A DNA stretch of 64,000 nucleotides, from positions 62,001 to 126,000 of the forward strand of contig JACJNX010000089.1 in NCBI GenBank assembly GCA_014695255.1, in the 5' to 3' direction. This stretch comes from Cyanobacteria bacterium FACHB-63 (lineage in GTDB: Bacteria > Cyanobacteriota > Cyanobacteriia > Leptolyngbyales > Leptolyngbyaceae). The position numbers and the translations under genes are program-made. Positions 48,577 through 56,267 of the stretch are shown piece by piece; the first letter of the stretch is position 1, and each line of letters begins with the position of its first letter. The notes under the pieces are model-generated. The model saw only the letters and a list, made by a program, of their open reading frames with translations, did not search any database and had not been told where the DNA came from.

Positions 48577-48816
48577 ATGAGTGTTTGCATTCGATTCTTG
48601 CCGGATGATGTGACAGTGGATGCGGAAGTAGGTGAACCCCTGTTGCAGGTTGCCGATCGTGCGGGCGTTTCAATTCCCACAGGCTGTCTGATGGGGTCGT
48701 GTCATGCCTGCGAAGTGGAACTCGATGACGGGGAAACAGTGCGGAGCTGTCTCGCTTCGGTTCCCCCCGGACGCGAGACGCTGACCATCAATCTCTTCTT
48801 TGATCCAACCTGGTGA
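48577..48816 (+). CDS. Small 2Fe-2S ferredoxin
   Basis: This 79-residue plant-type [2Fe-2S] ferredoxin has cluster ligands in GCLMGSCHACEVEL, giving C-x4-C-x2-C, and a fourth Cys in VRSCLASVPPG. It is shorter than photosynthetic PetF (about 97 residues), so it is more likely an accessory electron carrier. The ATG at 48577 has no strong ribosome site. It is followed by a gap with a short heptamer tract. Confidence 0.85.
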   Translation: MSVCIRFLPDDVTVDAEVGEPLLQVADRAGVSIPTGCLMGSCHACEVELDDGETVRSCLASVPPGRETLTINLFFDPTW

Positions 48817-48832
48817 GATTGCCGATGCCTGA

Positions 48833-48853
48833 GGGTTGGGGATTGGGGATACT
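48833..48853. repeat. Short heptamer repeat tract
   Basis: GGGTTGG, GGATTGG and GGATACT are three consecutive heptamers, read as the complement of the CCAATCC-type short tandem repeats seen in many cyanobacteria. It lies just before the LURP-one-like gene. Confidence 0.4.
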
Positions 48854-48882
48854 ATGACTCAGCTTTCTCAATCTTCAAATTC

Positions 48883-49467
48883 ATGCAATACCCCTTGGAA
48901 CTGACCTTCAAATTTTGGTCGCTCACGCCGCGAATGACGATCGTCGATGCTGGAGGCAAGCCGATTTTCTATGTGCGGCAAAAGCTGTTCAGGCTCAAAG
49001 AAGTGATCAATGTATTTTCGGATGTCCATCGATCGCAAGAGTTGTTCACGATTAAAGCCGATCGCATCATCGATTTTTCTGCTCGCTACAATTTCTCAGA
49101 CCCAAGCGGAAAGATTGTTGGAGCCATCAAGCGGCGCGGATTAAAATCTCTCTGGAAAGCTCACTTTGATATTTTTGATGGCGAGACTGTCGCTTTTACG
49201 ATTCAAGAAGAGAATCCCTGGGTGAAAGTGATGGATTCGCTGTTAGGCGATTTGCCCTTTGGTAGCTTCTTCACCGGATATCTGTTTAATCCGACTTATT
49301 TAGTAAGCCGCTCTGATGGAACTATGGTGATGAAGCTATCCAAGCTCCCAACGTTTTGGTCGCGCAAATTCACCATTCAGCAAGTCGATCGCACGAACGA
49401 TCACGAACAGGCTCAAATCTTGCTCAGCTTGATGATGATGATTTTGTTAGAGCGCGATCGTGGTTAG
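48883..49467 (+). CDS. LURP-one-related (scramblase-like fold) protein
   Basis: This 194-residue protein has the pattern of the LOR/Tubby-like fold: FWSLTPRMTIVDAGGKPIF, YVRQKLFRLKEVINVFSD, SARYNFSDPSGKIVGAIKRR and VSRSDGTMVMKLSKLPTFWS. Bacterial members may bind lipids or membranes, though function is not established. It has no signal peptide. Its stop overlaps by 4 bp the convergent SRPBCC gene end. Confidence 0.75.
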   Translation: MQYPLELTFKFWSLTPRMTIVDAGGKPIFYVRQKLFRLKEVINVFSDVHRSQELFTIKADRIIDFSARYNFSDPSGKIVGAIKRRGLKSLWKAHFDIFDGETVAFTIQEENPWVKVMDSLLGDLPFGSFFTGYLFNPTYLVSRSDGTMVMKLSKLPTFWSRKFTIQQVDRTNDHEQAQILLSLMMMILLERDRG

Positions 49468-49898
49468 TTTCGCGCATAATCGCGGAATCGATCTAGATCT
49501 GCTTGAATGTTGGACTGCACAAAGCGATCGACCATTGCGTTGTTCATGATCTGAGCCAAAAGATCGGGCACAGCATAGGAGAGCGTCATTCTAACAATGC
49601 TGCCCTCGGCTCCGCGATCGTAAAACCGGATTGCTCCACGATTTGACAGGCCACTGACGGATTCCCACTGAATAATCTGGTTGGGAATTTGCTTGGTGAC
49701 GCGAGATTGCCAACTAAACTGAAGTCCGCCTGTACTCAGCGTCCAGCGTGAGAGATCAGGCTGATCTTCGGAAATTTTCACCGAGGTAATCCAGTTCATC
49801 CAGTTGGGCATCTGCTCGAGATCCGACCAAAGGCTCCACACTTTGTCGATCGATGCCTCGACTTCAACTTGGGCGGAGTGTTCTAACCATTGAGACAT
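49464..49898 (-). CDS. SRPBCC/polyketide-cyclase-like protein
   Basis: This 144-residue START-like fold protein has an opening AQVEVEASIDKVWSLWSDLE with QMPNWMNWITSVKI, the typical entry helix and strand of the cyclase/dehydrase family. Such proteins bind hydrophobic ligands, for example carotenoid or quinone precursors; the ligand here is unknown. Convergent with the LURP-one-like gene (4-bp overlap at the 3' ends). Confidence 0.82.
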   Translation of the reverse strand: MSQWLEHSAQVEVEASIDKVWSLWSDLEQMPNWMNWITSVKISEDQPDLSRWTLSTGGLQFSWQSRVTKQIPNQIIQWESVSGLSNRGAIRFYDRGAEGSIVRMTLSYAVPDLLAQIMNNAMVDRFVQSNIQADLDRFRDYARN

Positions 49899-49968
49899 TT
49901 AAACAATTCCAGCATCTTCGCGTACTTAAGACAAAATAATAAAGCCGAATTTGCATGGAAGTAAGGAT

Positions 49969-50889
49969 ATGGCTCAAAGTTTACTCGCGATCGCAACATT
50001 TGTGGCGCTGATTGGGGGAGTTATTTTCGGGGTGTCCCGCTATGAAAAATCCACCACAAGACGCGAGGATTCAATCGGACAGGTGATTCAGTCTATGCCA
50101 GAACTGAGGATTGACCCTGACCCGATTCCCGCCGTCCCTGTTGCCGAAGAAATCTCGACTCCGCCTGAAGAATCAGAGCCGATCGCAGAAGCAGTTGAAG
50201 AAGCTCCAGAACCCACTAAAGAAGCACCGATCGCAGAATTGCTTTCAGAAGCAGAAAGCACCGAAACGCTAGAAGTAGAGGAAAGGGTGGCGGAAGGGTC
50301 GATCGACGATGCCCCAGAACCCAGAGATGAAGCCGTTGAAGTCGTTCTCCCACCAACCATTCAAGATTCAAAACGTCGAGAAGATGAAGTCGAACCGAGA
50401 GAGCAAGTCGTTTCCGTGCTTGTCCCACCGACGATCCACGATCCAAAGCGTCCGAATGATGGCAAGCTTGAAGACCTGACTCAAGATCTGCTGGCTTGGG
50501 GACAGTCTAAAGATCTCAAGCACATCTCGAAATTAGTTCAGTACACAACTTATGCAGAACCGCTTGTGCGGGGAACGGCTGTAGTTGCACTCGGTCAAAT
50601 TGTCCGTCATCATGCGGTTCGAGGTGAGGTAGAACAAGCGATTCCCGTGCTTGGCAAACTGACGCTGGATTCTGATCTGAGGGTTCGACTGTATGCAGTA
50701 CAGGCACTAGGACGGATTCGATCGGAGAAAGTTCTACCGTATTTAGAAAAAGCGTTGCAGAGTCCATCGGGGAGCGTGGTGAAAGCAGCGAATGGTGCAA
50801 TTCAAAATCTGAAATTGCAGTATGGGAAAACGCCAGCGATGCAGGTTGCCCAAAAGATGTTGGAAAAAACGAAAAAAACATCAGTTTGA
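49969..50889 (+). CDS. Membrane-anchored HEAT-repeat protein
   Basis: I choose ATG 49969, with GGAAG about 7 nt upstream, giving 306 residues. An N-terminal transmembrane anchor (SLLAIATFVALIGGVIFGVS) is followed by a roughly 130-residue acidic Pro/Glu-rich linker, then a C-terminal HEAT-like domain (VRGTAVVALGQIVRHHAVRG and VRLYAVQALGRIRSEKVLPY). Such repeats usually bind proteins; the partner is unknown. A perfect palindrome that could end transcription follows. Confidence 0.8.
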   Translation: MAQSLLAIATFVALIGGVIFGVSRYEKSTTRREDSIGQVIQSMPELRIDPDPIPAVPVAEEISTPPEESEPIAEAVEEAPEPTKEAPIAELLSEAESTETLEVEERVAEGSIDDAPEPRDEAVEVVLPPTIQDSKRREDEVEPREQVVSVLVPPTIHDPKRPNDGKLEDLTQDLLAWGQSKDLKHISKLVQYTTYAEPLVRGTAVVALGQIVRHHAVRGEVEQAIPVLGKLTLDSDLRVRLYAVQALGRIRSEKVLPYLEKALQSPSGSVVKAANGAIQNLKLQYGKTPAMQVAQKMLEKTKKTSV

Positions 50890-50915
50890 TTGGGGGACGA
50901 TCGATAATCACCGAT

Positions 50916-50957
50916 AAACCCGGTAGAGACGCGATTAATCGCGTCTCTACCGGGTTT
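50916..50957. repeat. 42-bp perfect palindrome between convergent genes
   Basis: Two 21-bp arms meet without a loop: AAACCCGGTAGAGACGCGATT at 50916-50936 split as AAACCCGGTAG plus AGACGCGATT, and its exact complement at 50937-50957. The GTAGAGACGCG core is a sequence known to recur in filamentous cyanobacterial genomes. Sitting between a plus-strand and a minus-strand gene end, with T on both outer edges, it may terminate transcription in both directions. Confidence 0.75.
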
Positions 50958-50993
50958 GCAATTGGCGTTTCTACCGATTTTGAGATCGACAAA

Positions 50994-52280
50994 TCACGCG
51001 CTAATCGTTGCGGCGTCTTGTTTGTACATCAACTCCCGCACCTTCACCATACCCGCGACCAAACAATCCATCTCCTCGCGAGTATGCAGCGCATTCACCG
51101 TAATCCGAATTCTCGGTTTCGCAATAAACCAAATCGGCGATACCCAAATTCCCAATTCCAGCAATTCCCGCGCAAACAGCTTCGGATTCAGCTCCGGCGG
51201 CAGCAGCACCGGCACAACGTTCGTTTCCCCGATCGCTTCAAATCCCTGAGCGGCTAAGCGCGATCGCAAATATTGCGTACTCTCTTGCAGGCGCGACACC
51301 AATTCTGGCTGCTCCTGCACGGTGCGGAAACTCTGCAAGGCTGCGGCAGTCAAAGGCGGTGCCAGCGAACAAGTTCCGATCGAGGTCGGCGAGCAATTCA
51401 GCAACGGCTTTAACTCTGAAACATGGGTGCTAATTGCCGCGCCAACTGATGCCCCAAACTTCGCGAACGTCGAAAGAATCAGCGGATTAACGCCGCGATC
51501 GATTGCGTCCTGGGGCTTCAGTCCGAAATGCTCGTAGATCCCGCGTCCCGTCGCACCGATCGCGCCCGTCGCATGAGCTTCATCCATCAGCAGCGTACTA
51601 TCGGGATAATTCGACAAAATTTCGATCATCTCTGGTAGCGGTGCAATGTCACCATCCATCGAGAACACTGCATCCGACACCACCATAATGCGATCGTCGG
51701 GGCGAGCATGACGCTTCAGCTTCCGCGCTAGGTCTTCCATATTGCAATGGCGGTATGCCTTGACGCGGACTCTGGGACTATAGCCGAAAAGTTTTCCCGA
51801 TCGCGTTCCAGCGTGAGCCAAAGCAGACACAATACAACCGTGATTTAACACATCAGTCATCACCAGCGTTTCGCGAGTGTGCTGAAATCCAGAAACGGGG
51901 ATCGCCAAATGACAAAAGGCATCCATCAACGCCTGCATCGCCATCCACGCATTCAGAAATAGCTGGGTATGGGGTAAATGCTTGAAGCTAGCAATCTCGT
52001 CTTCAAGCTGACGATGCAGGTCAATCCGACCGCTGAGCACCGAGGTTGAGCTATTCGAGGTGCCGTATTGGAAAATTGCATCGATCGCGGCTTGTTTCAC
52101 CGATTCGTTTTGGGTCAGCCCCAGAACATCGTTTGTGCAAAAAGTCAGAACGGTGCGCCGCTCTCCGGTTTCAGCCTCCTCAATCTCCACCATATTCCCC
52201 TGGCGTTGATGACAGAGATACTCATCCGGGTCGAGTTCACTCTCATACCAACGCCGCACGTATTCCTTAACAACTTGCAC
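50994..52280 (-). CDS. Alpha-oxoamine synthase family PLP enzyme (BioF/KBL-like)
   Basis: This 428-residue protein belongs to the group of AONS, KBL and serine palmitoyltransferase. SNSSTSVLSGRIDLHRQLED, the PLP-phosphate Asp/His segment LLMDEAHATGAIGATGRGIY, and the probable Schiff-base Lys in LSTFAKFGASVGAA are visible. This class joins an amino acid to an acyl-CoA with loss of CO2. The motif around Lys differs from the usual biotin-synthesis BioF, and no biotin gene is nearby, so the substrate is open. Confidence 0.85.
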   Translation of the reverse strand: MQVVKEYVRRWYESELDPDEYLCHQRQGNMVEIEEAETGERRTVLTFCTNDVLGLTQNESVKQAAIDAIFQYGTSNSSTSVLSGRIDLHRQLEDEIASFKHLPHTQLFLNAWMAMQALMDAFCHLAIPVSGFQHTRETLVMTDVLNHGCIVSALAHAGTRSGKLFGYSPRVRVKAYRHCNMEDLARKLKRHARPDDRIMVVSDAVFSMDGDIAPLPEMIEILSNYPDSTLLMDEAHATGAIGATGRGIYEHFGLKPQDAIDRGVNPLILSTFAKFGASVGAAISTHVSELKPLLNCSPTSIGTCSLAPPLTAAALQSFRTVQEQPELVSRLQESTQYLRSRLAAQGFEAIGETNVVPVLLPPELNPKLFARELLELGIWVSPIWFIAKPRIRITVNALHTREEMDCLVAGMVKVRELMYKQDAATISA

Positions 52281-52438
52281 AGTTTACTCCTCTCACCTGC
52301 ATGACGTTCGCGATTTGCTTCTGACTCAACAGTATATTTGCAGACGAGGAATTTCGCCCACAAACGCATCGTGTTCGATCGACTGGTCTCAAACATGAGG
52401 CGTGATATTCAGCTTATCAGGGACTCTTAGCAAACGAA

Positions 52439-52477
52439 ATAAACAGCGATCGTTCCAGGGGTGAGATCGCTGTTTAT
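52439..52477 (-). terminator. Intrinsic terminator downstream of the 52494 gene
   Basis: ATAAACAGCGATC (52439-52451) and GATCGCTGTTTAT (52465-52477) form a perfect 13-bp stem. On the minus strand it lies just after the stop of the unknown protein gene and is followed by TTTCG, which suits an intrinsic terminator. Confidence 0.6.
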
Positions 52478-52493
52478 CGTCAGATTGCTGCCC

Positions 52494-53381
52494 CTAAATT
52501 TCTGCGACTGCCCGCTCTATCAGACGACGCGCTAAAGTTTGCGTTCCCGTGTGGGTGTAGTATTTGACGGACACATCGAGAAATGCGCCGACGTAATCGA
52601 GTTTGTCGACGGTGATATCGATCGCACCGCGAACGCGATCGAGCAGGGTTTGCTGAGTCAGATTGCGCGAGGAGACAAAATCGCCCATCCAGCCTTTGAC
52701 CGAATCAAAACTCTGTCCGATAAAGTTTAGCTGTCCGGCTGAGTCACCGCCGGGAATCAAGGGCTTGACGCTCTTGAAGGATTGATTCTTTTCGAGTTCG
52801 TCTGGGGTGGTTTGGCTAATTGTAGACAAGCCTTTCTGAATAAAATCGCCGCCGAGCGGGATTAAACCGTCGAAGCTCACCAGGGCTGCCATCCGCATCA
52901 GGGATTCGCCGCTGTAGTCGCCGAGTGCCGCAAGGAAGTCACCGATACTATCGCCAGGGATGCCGTTGATTTGGCAAAAAGCGACGAGTTCGACGACGAG
53001 CTTGACGCAGAGATCGAGGCTCTGGAGTTTTTCGGGCTTGGGCGTGAGATTTTTGAGGAATCCCAGGAACGAGATGTCTTGTCCGACTTTGTTGGCGAGT
53101 GCAGCGGCTCCGAGTGCGCCTGCGGCGCTGTCCACGGTTTGATACAGCCACAGGGCACGTTGATAGCCTTGAGATTCGTCGTTGTAGAGATAAACGGCGC
53201 GTTCTCCGATCGCTTGAATCAAGCTCTCGTCGGTTTCACCTGTAACCGTGCGAATCGTGTTGGTGAATCCGGTGAGATTTTGCCACTGTCCGGGCACGAC
53301 AAAATCAAGGCTCTGAAGTGCCTTGACGGTTGTGCCACGGGTGGGAAGTTCGTCCACCAGTTCAAAAATGGGTTTACTCAT
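52494..53381 (-). CDS. Unknown helical protein
   Basis: This 295-residue protein has no signal peptide. It is mostly helical and rich in Ala, Leu and Asp; stretches such as LKNLTPKPEKLQSLDLCVKL and VELVAFCQINGIPGDSIGDF give two Cys. I do not recognise the family. ATG 53381 follows AGGAATTTTC, a reasonable ribosome site. It starts 41 bp after the lipoprotein gene in the same direction, which suggests a shared transcript. Confidence 0.65.
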   Translation of the reverse strand: MSKPIFELVDELPTRGTTVKALQSLDFVVPGQWQNLTGFTNTIRTVTGETDESLIQAIGERAVYLYNDESQGYQRALWLYQTVDSAAGALGAAALANKVGQDISFLGFLKNLTPKPEKLQSLDLCVKLVVELVAFCQINGIPGDSIGDFLAALGDYSGESLMRMAALVSFDGLIPLGGDFIQKGLSTISQTTPDELEKNQSFKSVKPLIPGGDSAGQLNFIGQSFDSVKGWMGDFVSSRNLTQQTLLDRVRGAIDITVDKLDYVGAFLDVSVKYYTHTGTQTLARRLIERAVAEI

Positions 53382-53422
53382 GAAAATTCCTATGATTCGT
53401 AGTTCAGTATTCGCTGAATGCC

Positions 53423-53944
53423 CTAGCTCTTGAGCTGTGACAAGCCTCTGAGGTCAAATTTTGAAATCCACTTTTCGCGCTCTGCCTGGGTAAACGAGGG
53501 ATCACGCGACAAGACTTTGACTTGATATTTACCTACTAAAACTCCGGTTTGGGTATTGCCCATCGTCATTGCAGGGAAGCCGTTAATTTTCTCGGTGCTG
53601 TTTTGATACTTCGCAGCCGCAGCAGGCAGGCTAGAGGTATCGGAAATGGACAGCATGGCGACATCTTTGCCGTCTTTTTTCAATTTGGCTTCTGCAAAGC
53701 CTTTTTTCTCTTGGGTGTAAACGCGCTCATACCCTGTACCGGGCTTGGGGAAGTATTTGTTAAATTGGCTCCCTTGAGTTGCCTCTTTGGAAACAGCCGT
53801 TACTTTTGGTTTAGTGCTTTCTTTTTGCGCTTCGGCAAATCGGGAGGGTTCTTGAGTTTGGCAGCCTGTGACGAATAGCGCGATCGCAAGCATCACCGCC
53901 ACAACGCCGCGCCGCCAGTTTGATAAATTCAATCGATGTCTCAT
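53423..53944 (-). CDS. Lipoprotein of unknown function
   Basis: This 173-residue protein has a lipoprotein leader: GVVAVMLAIALFVTGCQTQE, with the lipobox LFVTGC placing the acylated Cys at about residue 28. The mature part is Lys-rich. The stretch FNKYFPKPGTGYERVYTQEK resembles what I recall from cyanobacterial lipoproteins without assigned function. No catalytic motif is seen. It is probably attached to the outer or thylakoid membrane and is co-directional with the unknown gene downstream. Confidence 0.75.
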   Translation of the reverse strand: MRHRLNLSNWRRGVVAVMLAIALFVTGCQTQEPSRFAEAQKESTKPKVTAVSKEATQGSQFNKYFPKPGTGYERVYTQEKKGFAEAKLKKDGKDVAMLSISDTSSLPAAAAKYQNSTEKINGFPAMTMGNTQTGVLVGKYQVKVLSRDPSFTQAEREKWISKFDLRGLSQLKS

Positions 53945-54108
53945 AAGTTTGCTGAATAGTAGTCTTCTCGATCGATCTACGATGACCGCTGAATTGCTGC
54001 AACCTACTCAGGGATGAGTTTGTGTCACAGCACAGTTCAGAGGTCTTTTGACACTTTAGAAGAATTTTTGCAGGCTGATCGCGCTTCGTAATCAAAAAAG
54101 AATGTTCA

Positions 54109-55182
54109 CTACCGAGAAATCATCTCAGAAGACTGAAGGGTTTGCTGATAACGATCGTACTGCTTCACAATCAAACGCTGCACCGCAATAATGGCAGGAT
54201 TGACTTCGACATAGCGCCGTTGCGGATTTTTGAGATAGTTTTCTTGTTCGCTTTCGATCATTTCAATGTCTTGGTGCAAGAACGGTAAGAAAAGTAAATG
54301 TAAGACCACAGGCTGTAATACTCGGCGCACCGAATTCAGCAACCAAACGGGAATCGGTAAACGCAAAAATAACATCGCAAATGATCGACTCTCGGTTTCA
54401 GAAATCGGTAATCGCATTAAGTAGAGAGCAGATACACCTTCGAGCTTATTGATGTAGTTAGGATATTGATAATCGACGGAAATGATTTTTGTAGTGACAC
54501 CGCCCGATTCGCTCAGCCCTAAAAACTTCGTCAGGATGCCTTTGTAAGACACCTGATATTCTGCGGTGACAGCCTCATCGGTTTCGCGCAGCTTCAGCAA
54601 CACCGGATCAAACCAGCCCTGAAGATTCTGGTGCAAATAACCGTGAAACACATCCATTGTGTTCTCGTTACAGATGGAAAAATGCGCTTTGAATTCAGCC
54701 CCGATCGGTACCATAAAGCACTTCGGATCATCGTATTCGGGGATTTCTGGCACCGAAGCTAAATGAGCAAAAGCACGATCGCCCGGAAACAGCCAAATCA
54801 AGCCATATCTTTCCTGCACAGGGTAGCTCCGCAGTTGGGCACAGGGGAGCTTTTGACCTTCGCTCCAGTAGGGAATGCCTACACAGTCGCCTTGCCCGTT
54901 AAACTCCCAACCGTGATAGCCACACACGATCGCGTCGCCCTGTACCTTACCCTTATCCATTGCCACACCTTTATGCGGACAGACATTTTCGACCGCTTGA
55001 ACTTGATTTTGGGAATCACGGTATAGGGCGATGGATTGATTCCAGATGCGAATCGGGAGAATCTTTCCAGGCTTAAGATCTTTTGCCCAAGTAACTACAT
55101 ACCAGTGATTTGGATTAATTCCGACTTCGCGCACTCGATTTTGAATAGTTTGTCCCTGGAGTGTCGTCGCCAATTCGAGCAT
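54109..55182 (-). CDS. Rieske non-heme iron oxygenase
   Basis: I start at ATG 55182 (AGGA upstream), giving 357 residues. The Rieske cluster ligands are CPHK with IVCGYHGWEF. The mononuclear iron site fits NENTMDVFHGYLHQN with its Asp and two His. This places it with ring-hydroxylating oxygenases of the pheophorbide/choline/vanillate type. The C-terminal half has a hydrophobic segment (VWLLNSVRRVLQPVVLHLLF) that may contact membrane. Electrons may come from the dicluster ferredoxin just upstream, an inference from position only. Confidence 0.85.
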   Translation of the reverse strand: MLELATTLQGQTIQNRVREVGINPNHWYVVTWAKDLKPGKILPIRIWNQSIALYRDSQNQVQAVENVCPHKGVAMDKGKVQGDAIVCGYHGWEFNGQGDCVGIPYWSEGQKLPCAQLRSYPVQERYGLIWLFPGDRAFAHLASVPEIPEYDDPKCFMVPIGAEFKAHFSICNENTMDVFHGYLHQNLQGWFDPVLLKLRETDEAVTAEYQVSYKGILTKFLGLSESGGVTTKIISVDYQYPNYINKLEGVSALYLMRLPISETESRSFAMLFLRLPIPVWLLNSVRRVLQPVVLHLLFLPFLHQDIEMIESEQENYLKNPQRRYVEVNPAIIAVQRLIVKQYDRYQQTLQSSEMISR

Positions 55183-55236
55183 CACTTATCCTTCCTTTGG
55201 AATTCGTGGGTTTATATTAACAACAAAATAAAGCCA

Positions 55237-55262
55237 ACAAAAAAGGGGAACTCTGTCCCCTT
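55237..55262 (-). terminator. Intrinsic terminator after the dicluster ferredoxin gene
   Basis: AAGGGGA (55243-55249) pairs with TCCCCTT (55256-55262), and on the minus strand the stem is followed by TTTTTTG. It is positioned 28 bp past the ferredoxin stop, with the Rieske gene beyond. Confidence 0.72.
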
Positions 55263-55289
55263 ATGAGTGAAAAACTAGACTACCAGAAA

Positions 55290-55517
55290 TTAATTCGGCG
55301 TGGATTGAAGGTCGGGACGTTCTTCGGGAACGATCGCGCCTTCAACGGGACAGACTTGCAAGCAGATGCCGCAGTCGATACAGGTCGAAAAATCAATCCA
55401 GTACCAGTCTGTTCCTTTAGTGTTTTTTCCAGGGCCTTCGTGAATGCAGGCAACCGGACAGGCATCGACGCAATCCGCCACCCCTTCACAAGTATTTGTA
55501 ACGATCGTATGAGACAC
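55290..55517 (-). CDS. Dicluster [4Fe-4S] ferredoxin
   Basis: The GTG start at 55517 (VSHTIVTNTCEGVADCVDAC) gives 75 residues and has GAGAAG upstream. Cysteines in CEGVADCVDACPVACIHEG and CIDCGICLQVCPVEGAI build two cluster sites; the first has wider spacing than the classical CxxCxxCxxxCP. It closely fits a short ferredoxin type found across cyanobacteria. Its partner proteins are not known. Confidence 0.88.
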   Translation of the reverse strand: MSHTIVTNTCEGVADCVDACPVACIHEGPGKNTKGTDWYWIDFSTCIDCGICLQVCPVEGAIVPEERPDLQSTPN

Positions 55518-55620
55518 AGTGTTCTTCTCTCTGAGCAAATCGACATTCGGATAGCTCTATTCTCGTATATGTTTCAGCCCAATTGCCCAAAGTCGGACTG
55601 AATTTGAAGAAGTGAAAAAC

Positions 55621-55645
55621 AAAAAAAGAGCCGTGATCGCGGCTC
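55621..55645 (-). terminator. Intrinsic terminator after the DUF4278 gene
   Basis: On the minus strand GAGCCG pairs with CGGCTC (55640-55645 and 55628-55633) followed by seven T residues (complement of 55621-55627). It sits 28 bp after the DUF4278 stop. Confidence 0.8.
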
Positions 55646-55672
55646 AGTGCGTGAAGAGTAAGTGAAATTGAG

Positions 55673-56056
55673 TTAGATGAGATGACGACGTTCTGCTTCA
55701 AGCAGCGCCAGCAAAGCCTCATCGCCCTTCTGACGAGCACTCTCAATGCGACGCTGCAAATTTCGCTGCAAATTCGCACGGTGCGTCAAAAACAGATCTT
55801 TTGCTGGCTGCGATCGTCTCACATTGCTAAGCGTCGGTTTCCCGTCTGGATAGCCCACCCAGTACCGATTGCCGCGATAAATCAGTTCACGCGGATAGTC
55901 TTCAACTGCCGATCGTACAGGGCGATTCGGGTCGAGTTGGTAGCGATTGCCGCGATAGGTCAGCGTGATCGGATCATGGAACTGAGAAAAACGATCGTCG
56001 CGTCCGCGCTTTGTTGGGTCGTATTCGTATTGAACACCACGATAAATGAGCTTCAT
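55673..56056 (-). CDS. DUF4278 family protein
   Basis: The real start is ATG 56056 (MKLIYRGVQYEYDP), with GAGG about 6 nt upstream; the frame is open further up but without a better start. The 127 residues hold three DUF4278 modules: LIYRGVQYEYDP, LTYRGNRYQLDP and LIYRGNRYWVGY. The C-terminal part is a basic helix (RANLQRNLQRRIESARQKGD). The family is common in cyanobacteria with no known function. A strong terminator follows. Confidence 0.85.
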   Translation of the reverse strand: MKLIYRGVQYEYDPTKRGRDDRFSQFHDPITLTYRGNRYQLDPNRPVRSAVEDYPRELIYRGNRYWVGYPDGKPTLSNVRRSQPAKDLFLTHRANLQRNLQRRIESARQKGDEALLALLEAERRHLI

Positions 56057-56267
56057 AGTCGCCTCGAACAATTGAAATGAAGTGATATTGAGGCGCGTTC
56101 CTTCAGGGGAACCCCTTACTTCCGTCCTTGGCATATAGCAAGGATGAACGTTCATATCTGTATTATAGACTACTGTTTGTAGAATTTCCAAACTTCTATC
56201 GATGGTTAGAGAGCGATTGCTACAGGGATCATTACCGTACTATTGATGTGATCGATGCCGACCTTTC

